DNA of 16,533 nucleotides. Source: CAYJPV01 sp964396055. Its GTDB lineage: Bacteria; Acidobacteriota; Vicinamibacteria; Vicinamibacterales; JAKQTR01. The stretch spans positions 1-16,533 of the forward strand of contig CAYNDV010000104.1 of NCBI GenBank assembly GCA_964396055.1, written 5' to 3'. A model generated the notes under the pieces. That model ran no database searches, was not told the DNA's origin, and saw nothing but the letters and a program-made list of their open reading frames with translations. The position numbers were made by a program, and so were the translations under genes. Below are positions 1 through 6,096 of the stretch, piece by piece. The first letter of the stretch is position 1. Every line of letters starts with the position of its first letter.

Positions 1-29
1 TTAGGGTTCGAATCCCTCTCTCTCCGCCA
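1..29 (+). repeat. tRNA-Ser 3'-end direct repeat, copy 1 (att-like, or end of a tRNA gene cut by the window edge)
   Basis: The sequence contains a tRNA T-loop (TTCGAAT at 7-13) flanked by GGG/CCC, then TCTCTCC, a G discriminator and CCA ending at 29. TCTCTCC is the 3' acceptor strand expected to pair with a GGAGAGA start typical of tRNA-Ser. The identical 29 bp recur at 2126-2154. The tRNA body would lie left of the window, so I cannot tell whether this is the end of a functional gene or a remnant. The outermost T-stem pair (T2 with C18) would be mismatched, which argues for a remnant or a hybrid att sequence. Confidence 0.75.
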
Positions 30-101
30 CATTCTCGCTTCGCTCGCCTGTGGCGGAGCGAGACGTCTTCAGGCTCTCCGCGGCTCGCGCCGCTCCGGGC
101 A

Positions 102-122
102 CGAATCCCTCTCTCTCCGCCA
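102..122 (+). repeat. partial tRNA-Ser 3'-end repeat, copy 2
   Basis: Twenty-one bases, from CGAATCCC through CTCTCTCCGCCA, repeat positions 9-29 and 2134-2154 exactly. The T-stem 5' side is lost here (GGGCAC instead of GGGTTC), so this cannot be the end of a functional tRNA. It lies 93 bp from copy 1, and the bases between do not contain a GGAGAGA acceptor start or a recognisable anticodon arm. It is best read as a secondary attachment scar or a partial duplication. Confidence 0.7.
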
Positions 123-137
123 ATCTCAGCGATAAGT

Positions 138-174
138 CACTCACCTGCAATGGTTTACGAACATTGCAGGAGTG
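138..174. repeat. perfect stem-loop (9 bp, extended to 13 bp with a bulge)
   Basis: CCTGCAATG at 144-152 is exactly complementary to CATTGCAGG at 162-170 with a 9-base loop. A further CACT (138-141) / AGTG (171-174) extends the stem past a two-base bulge. No run of T follows on either strand, so it is not a canonical intrinsic terminator. It sits 16 bases after the second tRNA-like repeat. Possible roles are a terminator-like fold or an integrase arm/core site; neither can be decided from sequence. Confidence 0.6.
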
Positions 175-511
175 GGCGTGATTCCCTCGGCGGATCGGTC
201 TGCCAAACCTCCGCCGGTCAACAACATCGTTCAGTAGCCACACGCGTCCCACCACCCGTCTCCAAGATGTCTCCACGATCGTGGCCCCGAATGCACCGAC
301 CGACGCAGGTTGACGTGGCGTCGAGGCGGACGGCGTGCCGATCGCACCGCAGCTCTCCGGCGGACGCCGCCGGACAGAGAAGAGTCCTGGCGATCCTCCG
401 CATCGCGGTGCTCGTGTCGGTGGACGAGGTGGCCTGACGCGCTGCGGCTGCCGAACGAAAGTGTGTCCGCGGACCTGTAACGCTCACCTGTGTTGGTGTG
501 GGGCAGGCCTT

Positions 512-530
512 CCTTCGACTTCGCTCAGGG
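512..530. repeat. dispersed repeat motif (CCTTCGACTTCGCTCAGGG)
   Basis: The 19-base motif matches, from memory, a short imperfectly palindromic repeat that recurs in intergenic DNA of many environmental bacteria (reverse strand CCCTGAGCGAAGTCGAAGG). Only one copy is seen in this window, so its repeated nature rests on general knowledge and not on the sequence shown. It lies about 90 bases downstream of the PepSY gene stop. Confidence 0.45.
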
Positions 531-553
531 CAAGTAGGCCCGCCATTCCCCGG

Positions 554-568
554 AGGGCTGAAAGCCCT
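554..568. terminator. short hairpin downstream of the PepSY gene
   Basis: AGGGCT (554-559) and AGCCCT (563-568) form a perfect 6-bp stem with a 3-base loop, about 50 bases after the minus-strand stop at 620. There is no T-tract on the minus strand, so a terminator role is only possible. It may equally belong to the adjacent dispersed repeat. Confidence 0.3.
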
Positions 569-619
569 GCGCCACATCGAACAGACGCTCAACCCAAGCG
601 AACTCCAAGGTCTCCGGGG

Positions 620-1150
620 CTAGGCCGATCGCGCCACTTGCGCCGCAGCACGTCGACGCTTGGAGGCGACAGGAACCCACCACATCCAGAGGCCGCTGCA
701 CCACAACACCAGCAGTACGAACCCGGCCGGCAGGAACAGCCCGAGCTTGACCCAATCGCCCCCGAACAGTGACCCGTCGTGAATCGACTCAATCAGGTCC
801 GAGCGGCGGTACGCGGTATGAAGCACGCGTCCCGTGCCAAGGTCGACCTGCACCTCCCAGCCACTATCGAGCCAGACCTTCGCCACGCCTCGCCCCGGTC
901 GTACGTCGACACGGTTGACGTCGTCCCAGCTGAGCACGGCGACCTCGCGAACCGACTTGACGCTCGACAGAATGGCCTCGAGGTCCACCGCCGGCACCGA
1001 ACCGGTGCCGCGATGCTCCGTCGGCTGCACCCAGCTCCAGTGCTTCTTCGTCTGCAGCAGGATGCCGCTGCCGATGATGACCAACACCGGGACCGCCGCC
1101 AAGAAACTGGCCCAGTAGTGGACCTTCCGATTCAACGTGTTGACGTGCAT
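620..1150 (-). CDS. PepSY-associated TM helix protein
   Basis: This 176-residue protein has the layout of a small PepSY-TM protein. A basic N-terminus with RKVHYW leads into a first membrane helix (about residues 12-32). A soluble loop follows (about 35-133) with the alternating strand pattern of a PepSY domain. A second helix (about 136-159) is rich in Leu and Trp and ends in a basic tail (SKRRR). Such proteins sit in the inner membrane and are often found beside TonB-dependent iron or siderophore receptors; the exact function is not established. The ATG at 1150 is preceded by AAGGGAGC about 4 bases upstream, a good ribosome site. It is the only intact gene between the tRNA-like repeats, and no iron-uptake gene is next to it, so it may be an orphan that travelled with, or was stranded by, the element. 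Confidence 0.8.
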   Translation of the reverse strand: MHVNTLNRKVHYWASFLAAVPVLVIIGSGILLQTKKHWSWVQPTEHRGTGSVPAVDLEAILSSVKSVREVAVLSWDDVNRVDVRPGRGVAKVWLDSGWEVQVDLGTGRVLHTAYRRSDLIESIHDGSLFGGDWVKLGLFLPAGFVLLVLWCSGLWMWWVPVASKRRRAAAQVARSA

Positions 1151-1282
1151 CGAGCTCCCTTAAGAACCAATCCCTCAAGTAGAGCCGCGATCGCCACCTA
1201 CTACCAGCGGCCGTAGTTGGCGGCCGCATGCCGGCCAGCACCGATGCACCGGCCGATAAGTCGAGGTGAGGACGCCGCCGGC
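1151..1282. other. spacer upstream of the PepSY gene
   Basis: No gene is seen in these 132 bases. The part nearest 1151 holds the PepSY ribosome-binding site, and a GCGGCCG/CGGCCGC inverted motif lies near 1208-1228. I see no convincing -35/-10 pair. Confidence 0.4.
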
Positions 1283-1600
1283 TCAGTCGGCCATGAAGGG
1301 GTACTCGAAGTCGGTGGCCGGCACGAACGTTTCTTTGATCGTCCTTGGGCTGACCCACCGCAGAGATTGAGCGGGCTACCGGCCTTGTCATTCGTGCCGG
1401 ACGCCCGCGCGCCGCCAAACGGCTGGAGGCCCACCATCGCCCCCGTCGGCTTGTCGTTGAGGTAGGTCCCCTGCGGCGTGCCGGAGCACCCGGCACGCCT
1501 CGATGAACGCGTACCGGTCTCGCGAGATTACCGCCCCGGTCAGGGCGTAGGGTGACGTGGCGTCACATACCTCGAGCGCGGCGGTCCAGTCGTGATCGTC
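1283..1600 (-). pseudogene. C-terminal relic of 1-pyrroline-5-carboxylate dehydrogenase (two frameshifts)
   Basis: Three frames on the minus strand join into the tail of a P5C dehydrogenase (proline to glutamate catabolism). Around 1600-1466 the frame reads DDHDWTAALEVCDATSPYAL then TGAVISRDRYAFIEACRVLR. After a one-base shift near 1466, YLNDKPTGAMVGLQPFGGAR and SGTNDKAGSPLNL follow. After a second shift near 1358, RWVSPRTIKETFVP and then DFEYPFMAD follow, ending at a stop at 1285-1283. The PFGG and SGTNDKAGSP blocks and the RTIKE...FEYPFMA tail are hallmarks of this family. Only about 105 of the usual 500-plus residues remain, so no active enzyme can be made. The 5' edge stops abruptly near 1600, where toxin-like sequence begins on the other strand. 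Confidence 0.85.
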
Positions 1601-1826
1601 GAGATGCCGCACTCCAGGCCGATGCCAACTGTCGGGCCCCGCTGTCACGAACTGCGGATCCCGGACGGGGACCTGACGTGGCGCGTGATCTACAGGGTCG
1701 ACACCGACGCCGTGGATCATCGGCGACGTCTTTGCCAAGAAGACGCGATCGACGCCGCGGTCGGTCATGGAATCGTGCCGGCGTCGTCTGACGGCCTACG
1801 ATGCCATCGCAAGGGGCAAAGGGTGA
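1601..1826 (+). pseudogene. RelE/HigB-like (Gp49 family) toxin relic, N-terminus missing, one frameshift
   Basis: From an ATG at 1604 the frame reads MPHSRPMPTVGPRCHELRIP then DLTWRVIYRVDTDAV, matching the central part of phage Gp49-like HigB toxins (PHSRPM, CHELRI, WRVIYR). At 1714-1715 one extra G throws the frame. Removing it gives IIGDVFAKKTRSTPRSVMES, CRRRLTAYDAIARGKG and a TGA at 1824-1826. The VFAKKT and late CRRRL..YDA segments are typical of the family. Intact members are about 110-120 residues and cleave ribosome-bound mRNA; here about 74 residues remain and the first 35-40 are gone, so the toxin is almost certainly dead. The antitoxin gene starts 5 bases after the stop, the normal order for this toxin-antitoxin type. 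Confidence 0.8.
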
Positions 1827-1831
1827 ACGGG

Positions 1832-2059
1832 ATGCATAAAAACAAGCGCGCGCGGCTCGAAGCGCACGGCTGGCAGGTGGGCGACGCGAGGGACTTTCTC
1901 GCCCTCTCGCCGGAGGAAGCGGCGCTCGTCGAAACGAAGCTCGCGCTCAGCGGCAGCGTTCGCGACCGGCGGGTGGCGCAAGGACTGTCTCAGGCTGAAC
2001 TCGCCGGCCGATTGAAGTCCAGCCAGTCCCGCATCGCCAAGGTCGAGGCTGCCCCTTAA
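1832..2059 (+). pseudogene. HigA-like XRE antitoxin, C-terminally truncated
   Basis: The ATG at 1832 opens a 75-residue frame, MHKNKRARLEAHGWQVGDAR and onward. It has the usual HigA N-terminal helix (ARDFLALSPEEAALVETKLA) and the start of a Cro/CI helix-turn-helix (about 50-72: RRVAQGLSQAELAGRLKSSQ, then SRIAKVEAAP). Family members paired with Gp49 toxins normally run about 95-105 residues, with a stretch like DPSVSLDLL after KVEA. Here the frame stops at 2059 and the missing part is not found in another frame. The loss point lies 66 bases before the tRNA-like repeat, so deletion or recombination at the element edge probably removed it. Such antitoxins bind the toxin and repress their own operon; whether this stub still binds DNA is unknown. 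Confidence 0.75.
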
Positions 2060-2125
2060 CTACCTGAGATTCGAACCAATAGAGCCAGAAGTCGCGCGCC
2101 ATCAACAACTTAGAGAAACGCGTGC

Positions 2126-2154
2126 TTAGGGTTCGAATCCCTCTCTCTCCGCCA
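2126..2154 (+). repeat. tRNA-Ser 3'-end direct repeat, copy 3
   Basis: All 29 bases are identical to 1-29, including the T-loop and CCA end. Nothing tRNA-like lies upstream: about 90 bases back there is no GGAGAGA start, and the intervening DNA is the truncated antitoxin edge. It is therefore a detached copy, as expected for one end of an integrated element. On the minus strand it encodes LAEREGFEP and the stop of the hydrolase frame. Confidence 0.85.
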
Positions 2155-4105
2155 GCCTTCGCTCACCCTCGGCTTGCCAGACCCTCGGGTGAGACCTAAA
2201 AGGGGCCTGGCCCCATTTCCGTTGCTGCAGCCAGCGGTTCAGCATCGCCAGCGTCTCGGCCGTGGGCCCCTCGTGGCCCCGTCCCTCCTCGGGGACGAAG
2301 GTCACCTCGGCGCCCGCGGCCTTCAGGCCCTCCACCACTTGCACGGCCTTCGCGTACGGGCAGTTGCGGTCCTCGGTGCCGTGGACGATGAACATCGGCA
2401 CGCCCTTGAACGGGCCCAGCGTGGTGGCGTCCAGGAAACTGGGGTGCCCCTCCCCAAGCCACTGGGGGCCCAGGTCCGGCGCCCCGGAGAGCACCACCAG
2501 GGCCTTGTAACGCCTCGGGTTCTCGACGTGGGTACGGTAGACGCCGTAGCCTCCCATCGAGAATCCCGCCAGCACGAGGCGCTCGGGATCCACCGGGTAC
2601 CGCGCCAGCACGTCCTCCAGGGCTTCCCGCACGTCCACCTGGGCGTTGTCGCCGCTGTAGCAATTCGAAACCCCGCGGCCCTTCGGGGCGAGCACGAACC
2701 AGTCCTCCGGCGGGAAGGCCCCAGGCGGGACACCCGCCCGGTCGTCCTGTCCGCTGCCGTGGAGCGATACCACCATGGGATAACGCCGGCCCGGTTCGAG
2801 CCTGGCGGGCACGCGTAACGAGTAGGGCTGCAACGAATCATCGAACGTGGAACGGTAGGCGCGGCGCAGCGTTCCCGTGGCCTGGACGAACGGATCCCGC
2901 CCCGCCTCCACGGCGGCCAGTAGGCGTTCGACTTGCTCCAACTCCATGCGCGGCCGGGACGCGGTGTCCCGCGGGTGGAGGGCGGCGAGCGCATCGCTGG
3001 CTTCCTGGATGCGAAAGCCGAGCGTCGCTCGCGTGCCGGCGTCGACCGCGGTGGGCAGGCCGTCGATGCGCCGCCGCAATCCCTCGGGACTCTCGGACAG
3101 CACCGTCGTGCCCAGGCGCAGCAGGCGACCATCAGGTCCTTCCACCTCCACGGCGTACCCGCCGGGAGATGCCAGGGGCGGCAGGCTCTGGCGCACCGTC
3201 TCGAGTCTCGGGGCCGTGGCGGGAGGCAGGGTCACCGAACGCGACGAGATGGACTCGTTCTCACCGCTGAGCACCGTGACGCGGAAAGCCGCGGCGGCCG
3301 CGACAGCGCCGGTGACGATGAGGTCGGCGGCCTGCCCCTGACTCACATGACCCTGGGAGAGCGTTGCTGTCCACGCGGATGCGGAGGGTCGGGCGGGAGG
3401 CTGGAAACGCGCGGCGGCGAGGATCCGGGGCCGGTTCTCGCTGCCGATCCGCTGGTCCCGCACAAGGATGTGTGTCCGCCGATCCCTGGTGCCGACCGCT
3501 TCGACGTAGGCGAGGTTGAGGCCGAGTCCGGGTGAGCTCCACGGATGGAATGGCGCGAGGCCCGCCCAGGGGATCAGCACCTCGAAGCGCGCCACGCCCT
3601 GGTCGAACGACCAGGCGAATCGGACCCCCGTCAGGGGCTGGAGGGAGACGGGCTTGTTCCGGTACCAGATGAAGGCGAACTGCCAGTTCCGCTTCTCTGG
3701 ATCCTGGGGAGAGAATCCCAGCACGCGGAACTGCTCAGTGGGCTGGCCGTCCTCCCGGGGTTCACCGATGGCCAGGTGCAGGCCGTCGCCGTTCTGGTAC
3801 GCCCGGTCGCGGCACTGCAACGCCGGCTGGGGCGAGGTCACGAAGACGTAGAGGAAGTCCGCCCCGTAGGCAACGTGTGCGCGGACGGGACCTGGCTGGA
3901 GCGTTCCGTCTGCTCCGACGAGCTGGAGGGTGACGCCAGGCGTCGCGGCCAGCGCGGAGTCAGGCGCGCCGTCGATGATGGGGGCGCGGTCCAGGAAGGG
4001 CACCGTCACGGGACTCTGATCCCCGGCGGCAAGCGCGGGCGCGACGTGAATCCCCCACGCCAGGCTCAGAACCGTGAACAGGTACCATGCCATCTTGTGT
4101 CTCAC
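2126..4105 (-). CDS. secreted CBM9-like / esterase-type alpha/beta hydrolase, C-terminus altered
   Basis: The 659-residue frame starts at GTG 4105, chosen because MRHK supplies the positive n-region of the signal peptide (about 1-27, ALA-A end) and AGGGGG lies 8 bases upstream; an ATG four codons in is an alternative. Residues about 35-235 resemble a CBM9/DOMON-type sugar-binding sandwich (PIIDGAPDS, VAYGADFLYVFV). About 240-335 looks like an Ig-type linker. About 425-628 is an alpha/beta hydrolase of the feruloyl-esterase / depolymerase kind: oxyanion motif LHGSGQ, nucleophile S516 in GFSMGG, acid D579 in HGTEDR, base H611 in GRGHEGP. The likely job is ester removal from polysaccharide outside the cytoplasm, with GH43 upstream. 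The enzyme would normally end near LNRWLQQRK (about 630). The last 29 residues come from palindromic repeat DNA and the tRNA-like repeat. Confidence 0.82.
   Translation of the reverse strand: MRHKMAWYLFTVLSLAWGIHVAPALAAGDQSPVTVPFLDRAPIIDGAPDSALAATPGVTLQLVGADGTLQPGPVRAHVAYGADFLYVFVTSPQPALQCRDRAYQNGDGLHLAIGEPREDGQPTEQFRVLGFSPQDPEKRNWQFAFIWYRNKPVSLQPLTGVRFAWSFDQGVARFEVLIPWAGLAPFHPWSSPGLGLNLAYVEAVGTRDRRTHILVRDQRIGSENRPRILAAARFQPPARPSASAWTATLSQGHVSQGQAADLIVTGAVAAAAAFRVTVLSGENESISSRSVTLPPATAPRLETVRQSLPPLASPGGYAVEVEGPDGRLLRLGTTVLSESPEGLRRRIDGLPTAVDAGTRATLGFRIQEASDALAALHPRDTASRPRMELEQVERLLAAVEAGRDPFVQATGTLRRAYRSTFDDSLQPYSLRVPARLEPGRRYPMVVSLHGSGQDDRAGVPPGAFPPEDWFVLAPKGRGVSNCYSGDNAQVDVREALEDVLARYPVDPERLVLAGFSMGGYGVYRTHVENPRRYKALVVLSGAPDLGPQWLGEGHPSFLDATTLGPFKGVPMFIVHGTEDRNCPYAKAVQVVEGLKAAGAEVTFVPEEGRGHEGPTAETLAMLNRWLQQRKWGQAPFRSHPRVWQAEGERRLAEREGFEP
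2162..2193. repeat. inverted repeat CTCACCC / GGGTGAG
   Basis: CTCACCC at 2162-2168 pairs exactly with GGGTGAG at 2187-2193. CCGAGGGT also occurs twice in direct order on the minus strand within it. It lies inside the altered 3' end of the hydrolase frame and looks like an inserted intergenic repeat, not coding sequence. Confidence 0.55.
2202..2214 (-). terminator. GC-rich hairpin with T-run, terminator-like
   Basis: GGGGCC / GGCCCC form a near-perfect palindrome around a single base. Read on the minus strand it is followed by TTTT, the layout of an intrinsic terminator, although a realistic loop leaves only about 4 G-C pairs. It falls just after the point where the esterase domain should end, so it may now end this transcript inside the extended reading frame. 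On the plus strand only ATTT follows. Confidence 0.4.
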
Positions 4106-5906
4106 CGTGCGCGCCCCCTCTCGTGCATTTGACGGCGAGAGTTGCGGAAACGTTGCCCGCGTGGTCTGACCCCCACGTTTCGATCTCGACCAATCCAGGG
4201 AGGCGTGGCGTGGCCTCGATCGCCGGCTGCACGGCGACCTCCACCTCGAGCATCACGAGACGGCCATCGGGGTTGACGACGTCGGCGTAACTGCCGTCGG
4301 CGCGCTTGCGCTGGTAGCGGATCTGGAGCCGGGCTGCGGCGCTGGCCGACACGGAGACGCGATCCCGTTCGATCTCGACCCGACCCGCCGTGGCCGGCGC
4401 GAGCGTGGCCTGCAGCCGGTTGAGCGGATGATCCAAGCTGAACCGCGCGCCGGTGGCGCTGGCAACGGTGACGTTGACGGAGGCCGTCGTCCCGGGCCGA
4501 ACCGTCAATTCCCGTGTGGACACGCGCAGGGCAAGCGGGGCCACACCGGAGGGCAGCGGTTCGTCCCCAACGGAGGCGCTGATCCTCAGGCCGGGAGGGG
4601 ACGTGTTCTCCACGTGCAGGCGTCCGGTGTAGAGACGGCGCGTGTCCTGAGTGGAGCTCCGGCCATGATGCACGTAGAAATGCTCGCGACCATCCGGTGA
4701 CGTCGCGATGGACCCGTGCCCGGTGGAAAACCGGTGTTGGGCGGGATCCTGCGCGAGGATCGGATTGGCCGCACTCTTCCGCCACGGCCCGAGCGGCGCA
4801 TCCGCGACGGCGTAGCCCACGCCATAGAATTCGTTTTCGAAGTTGTTCGCCGAATACATCAGCAGGTAAAAGCGCCGGCCGTCCGGCGCTGAAACGGTGA
4901 ACGTCGTCGAACCCTCGGCCCACCGGCGGTTCTTCTTGCGCCCGCCGCTGCGATCGTAGTCGGCGACGTGTGCGTTCTCCCAGGCCTGAGGACCCATCGC
5001 GTAGCTGATGATCGGCGTGAAACCATCCTTGCGCACGCCGTCGGGATCGTTCGCCCCTCGGTGGGTATCGCGGTAGGCGTCGGCGATCCGGGGCATGGTG
5101 GCCCCGCGCGGGTCGCGCCACCACGCGGTATCGAGTTCGACCGCGTAGATGTTGGACTCCTCCACGTACGTGCCGAGCGTGCGGTCCCACACCCAGTTGC
5201 GGTAGGCGTTGCGCGAGAAATAGAGATAGACCCGCCCGTCATCGTCGAAGAAGACGTTGGGGTCGATGTAGGGAATGTAGGTGCCGCGGGGCGCGCGTTC
5301 CCCCTCGGCCCTCGTCGCGGGCGGCCGTTTCTGTGCCGCATCCATGACGAGGTTGATGTCGTGGTACGCGGGATCGTAAGGAAAGTAGTCGATCGGCGTG
5401 GCCGCGATGTTGCGAAAGGGCCCTTGCGGTGAGGTGGCGACGGCCACGCCCACCTTGCACGGTTCCTCGAAGTCGGCGTACATGAAGTGATGGGCGACGT
5501 CGGTGTTCATGCGCGCCGCGTAGAACAGGAAGTACAGCCCCGTGTCCGGATTGTGGTACACCTCCGGGGCCCAGAACCAGTCGTGCCCCCACTGATTCGG
5601 ATCCGTCACCGGCAGCGCGCCGCCGGGCACATGCTCCCAGGTGGCGAGATCCGGCGAGCGGTAGATACCAAAGTAGAACCCGGGATCCGCGCCGTCGGTG
5701 GAGTAGGCGTAGTAGTAGCCGCTGCCGCGGTCGTAGTGCACGTAGGGGTCGGCGCCGGGCGTCGTCGCAGCGTTGTAGTACGTCGGCGGACCCGCGGCCG
5801 ACGCCGCACCCTGGGCGGCGCACACCGGTGCGACGGCGAGCAACAGCGCGACGCACATCGCGGAACACGACCAGCGGGAAGGCCGGTTCTGATGGTCGGG
5901 GATCAT
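3960..5906 (-). CDS. secreted GH43-family glycoside hydrolase
   Basis: The 648-residue frame carries a signal peptide (hydrophobic about 15-31) and a five-bladed-propeller GH43 domain (about 42-445). The expected catalytic set is visible: general base D53 in PGADPYV, modulator D215 in YIDPNVFF, and general acid E331 in AEGSTTF. GH43 enzymes are inverting arabinosidases, xylosidases or arabinanases; the substrate cannot be told from sequence. Residues about 460-600 are beta-rich and Ig-like, ending VEIETWGSDHAGNVSATLAV. The ATG at 5906 has only a weak GGGGGC upstream. The frame overlaps the downstream hydrolase by 146 bases, and its last 50 residues look non-native. One additional base, for example in the five-C run at 4114-4118, would end it at TGA 4104-4102 in a GTGA overlap with the next start. 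The true end is therefore probably near 4102. Confidence 0.85.
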   Translation of the reverse strand: MIPDHQNRPSRWSCSAMCVALLLAVAPVCAAQGAASAAGPPTYYNAATTPGADPYVHYDRGSGYYYAYSTDGADPGFYFGIYRSPDLATWEHVPGGALPVTDPNQWGHDWFWAPEVYHNPDTGLYFLFYAARMNTDVAHHFMYADFEEPCKVGVAVATSPQGPFRNIAATPIDYFPYDPAYHDINLVMDAAQKRPPATRAEGERAPRGTYIPYIDPNVFFDDDGRVYLYFSRNAYRNWVWDRTLGTYVEESNIYAVELDTAWWRDPRGATMPRIADAYRDTHRGANDPDGVRKDGFTPIISYAMGPQAWENAHVADYDRSGGRKKNRRWAEGSTTFTVSAPDGRRFYLLMYSANNFENEFYGVGYAVADAPLGPWRKSAANPILAQDPAQHRFSTGHGSIATSPDGREHFYVHHGRSSTQDTRRLYTGRLHVENTSPPGLRISASVGDEPLPSGVAPLALRVSTRELTVRPGTTASVNVTVASATGARFSLDHPLNRLQATLAPATAGRVEIERDRVSVSASAAARLQIRYQRKRADGSYADVVNPDGRLVMLEVEVAVQPAIEATPRLPGLVEIETWGSDHAGNVSATLAVKCTRGGAHGETQDGMVPVHGSEPGVGDSRRARACRRGSESRDGALPGPRPHHRRRA

Positions 5907-6096
5907 GTGCGGCGCCCCCGCAGTCTCCTCATGGCGGCAAGCATCACCGCCTCACCGCCACCTCTGCGTCCAGGCACCGACGCAGGACATCCAGGGTTTC
6001 ACGCTGGCGTGCGCGCACGAACGTCATGGCGCGCTCGGTCTTCGCCGGGAATCCGGGCATCGCCGGCGTCCGCTCGAACCTCAACGGCGCCGCAAC
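5907..6096. other. gap between DUF1080 and GH43 genes, with possible minus-strand mini-ORFs
   Basis: No recognised gene lies here. On the minus strand an open frame runs from just after the DUF1080 stop. With ATG 6060 it would give 38 residues (or 27 from ATG 6027), ending at TGA 5946-5944. A 13-residue frame (5944-5903) overlaps that stop as TGATG and in turn overlaps the GH43 start as ATGA. Ribosome sites are poor. This could be a translational-coupling leader, a degraded gene tail, or chance. Confidence 0.3.

Larger units (their letters stand above)
175..619. other. gene-free stretch carrying dispersed-type repeats
   Basis: No reading frame here has recognisable domains or a convincing start. 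The frames that exist on both strands are rich in Arg, Cys and Ser, which is typical of non-coding GC-rich DNA. The stretch contains the repeat motif at 512-530 and the small hairpin at 554-568, both listed separately. It probably represents decayed accessory DNA between the tRNA-like repeats. Confidence 0.5.

Noticed and set aside
30..122. A second complete tRNA gene between the first two repeat copies
   Set aside because: The spacing fits but the sequence has no acceptor 5' strand or anticodon stem, and its T-stem is broken.
150..592. Small ORFs on both strands left of the PepSY gene
   Set aside because: Composition is typical of random GC-rich DNA, no domains or ribosome sites are seen, and the minus-strand frame runs through the dispersed repeat.
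1592..2059. A single 155-residue plus-strand protein joining toxin and antitoxin
   Set aside because: The fusion arises from an extra G in the toxin part. The middle residues (HRRRLCQEDAIDAA) are out-of-frame, while the normal toxin end and a separate antitoxin ATG are visible.
2060..2154. A complete tRNA-Ser gene ending at 2154
   Set aside because: Only the T-loop and 3' acceptor strand are present; no GGAGAGA start, D-arm or anticodon arm can be found in the preceding 95 bases.
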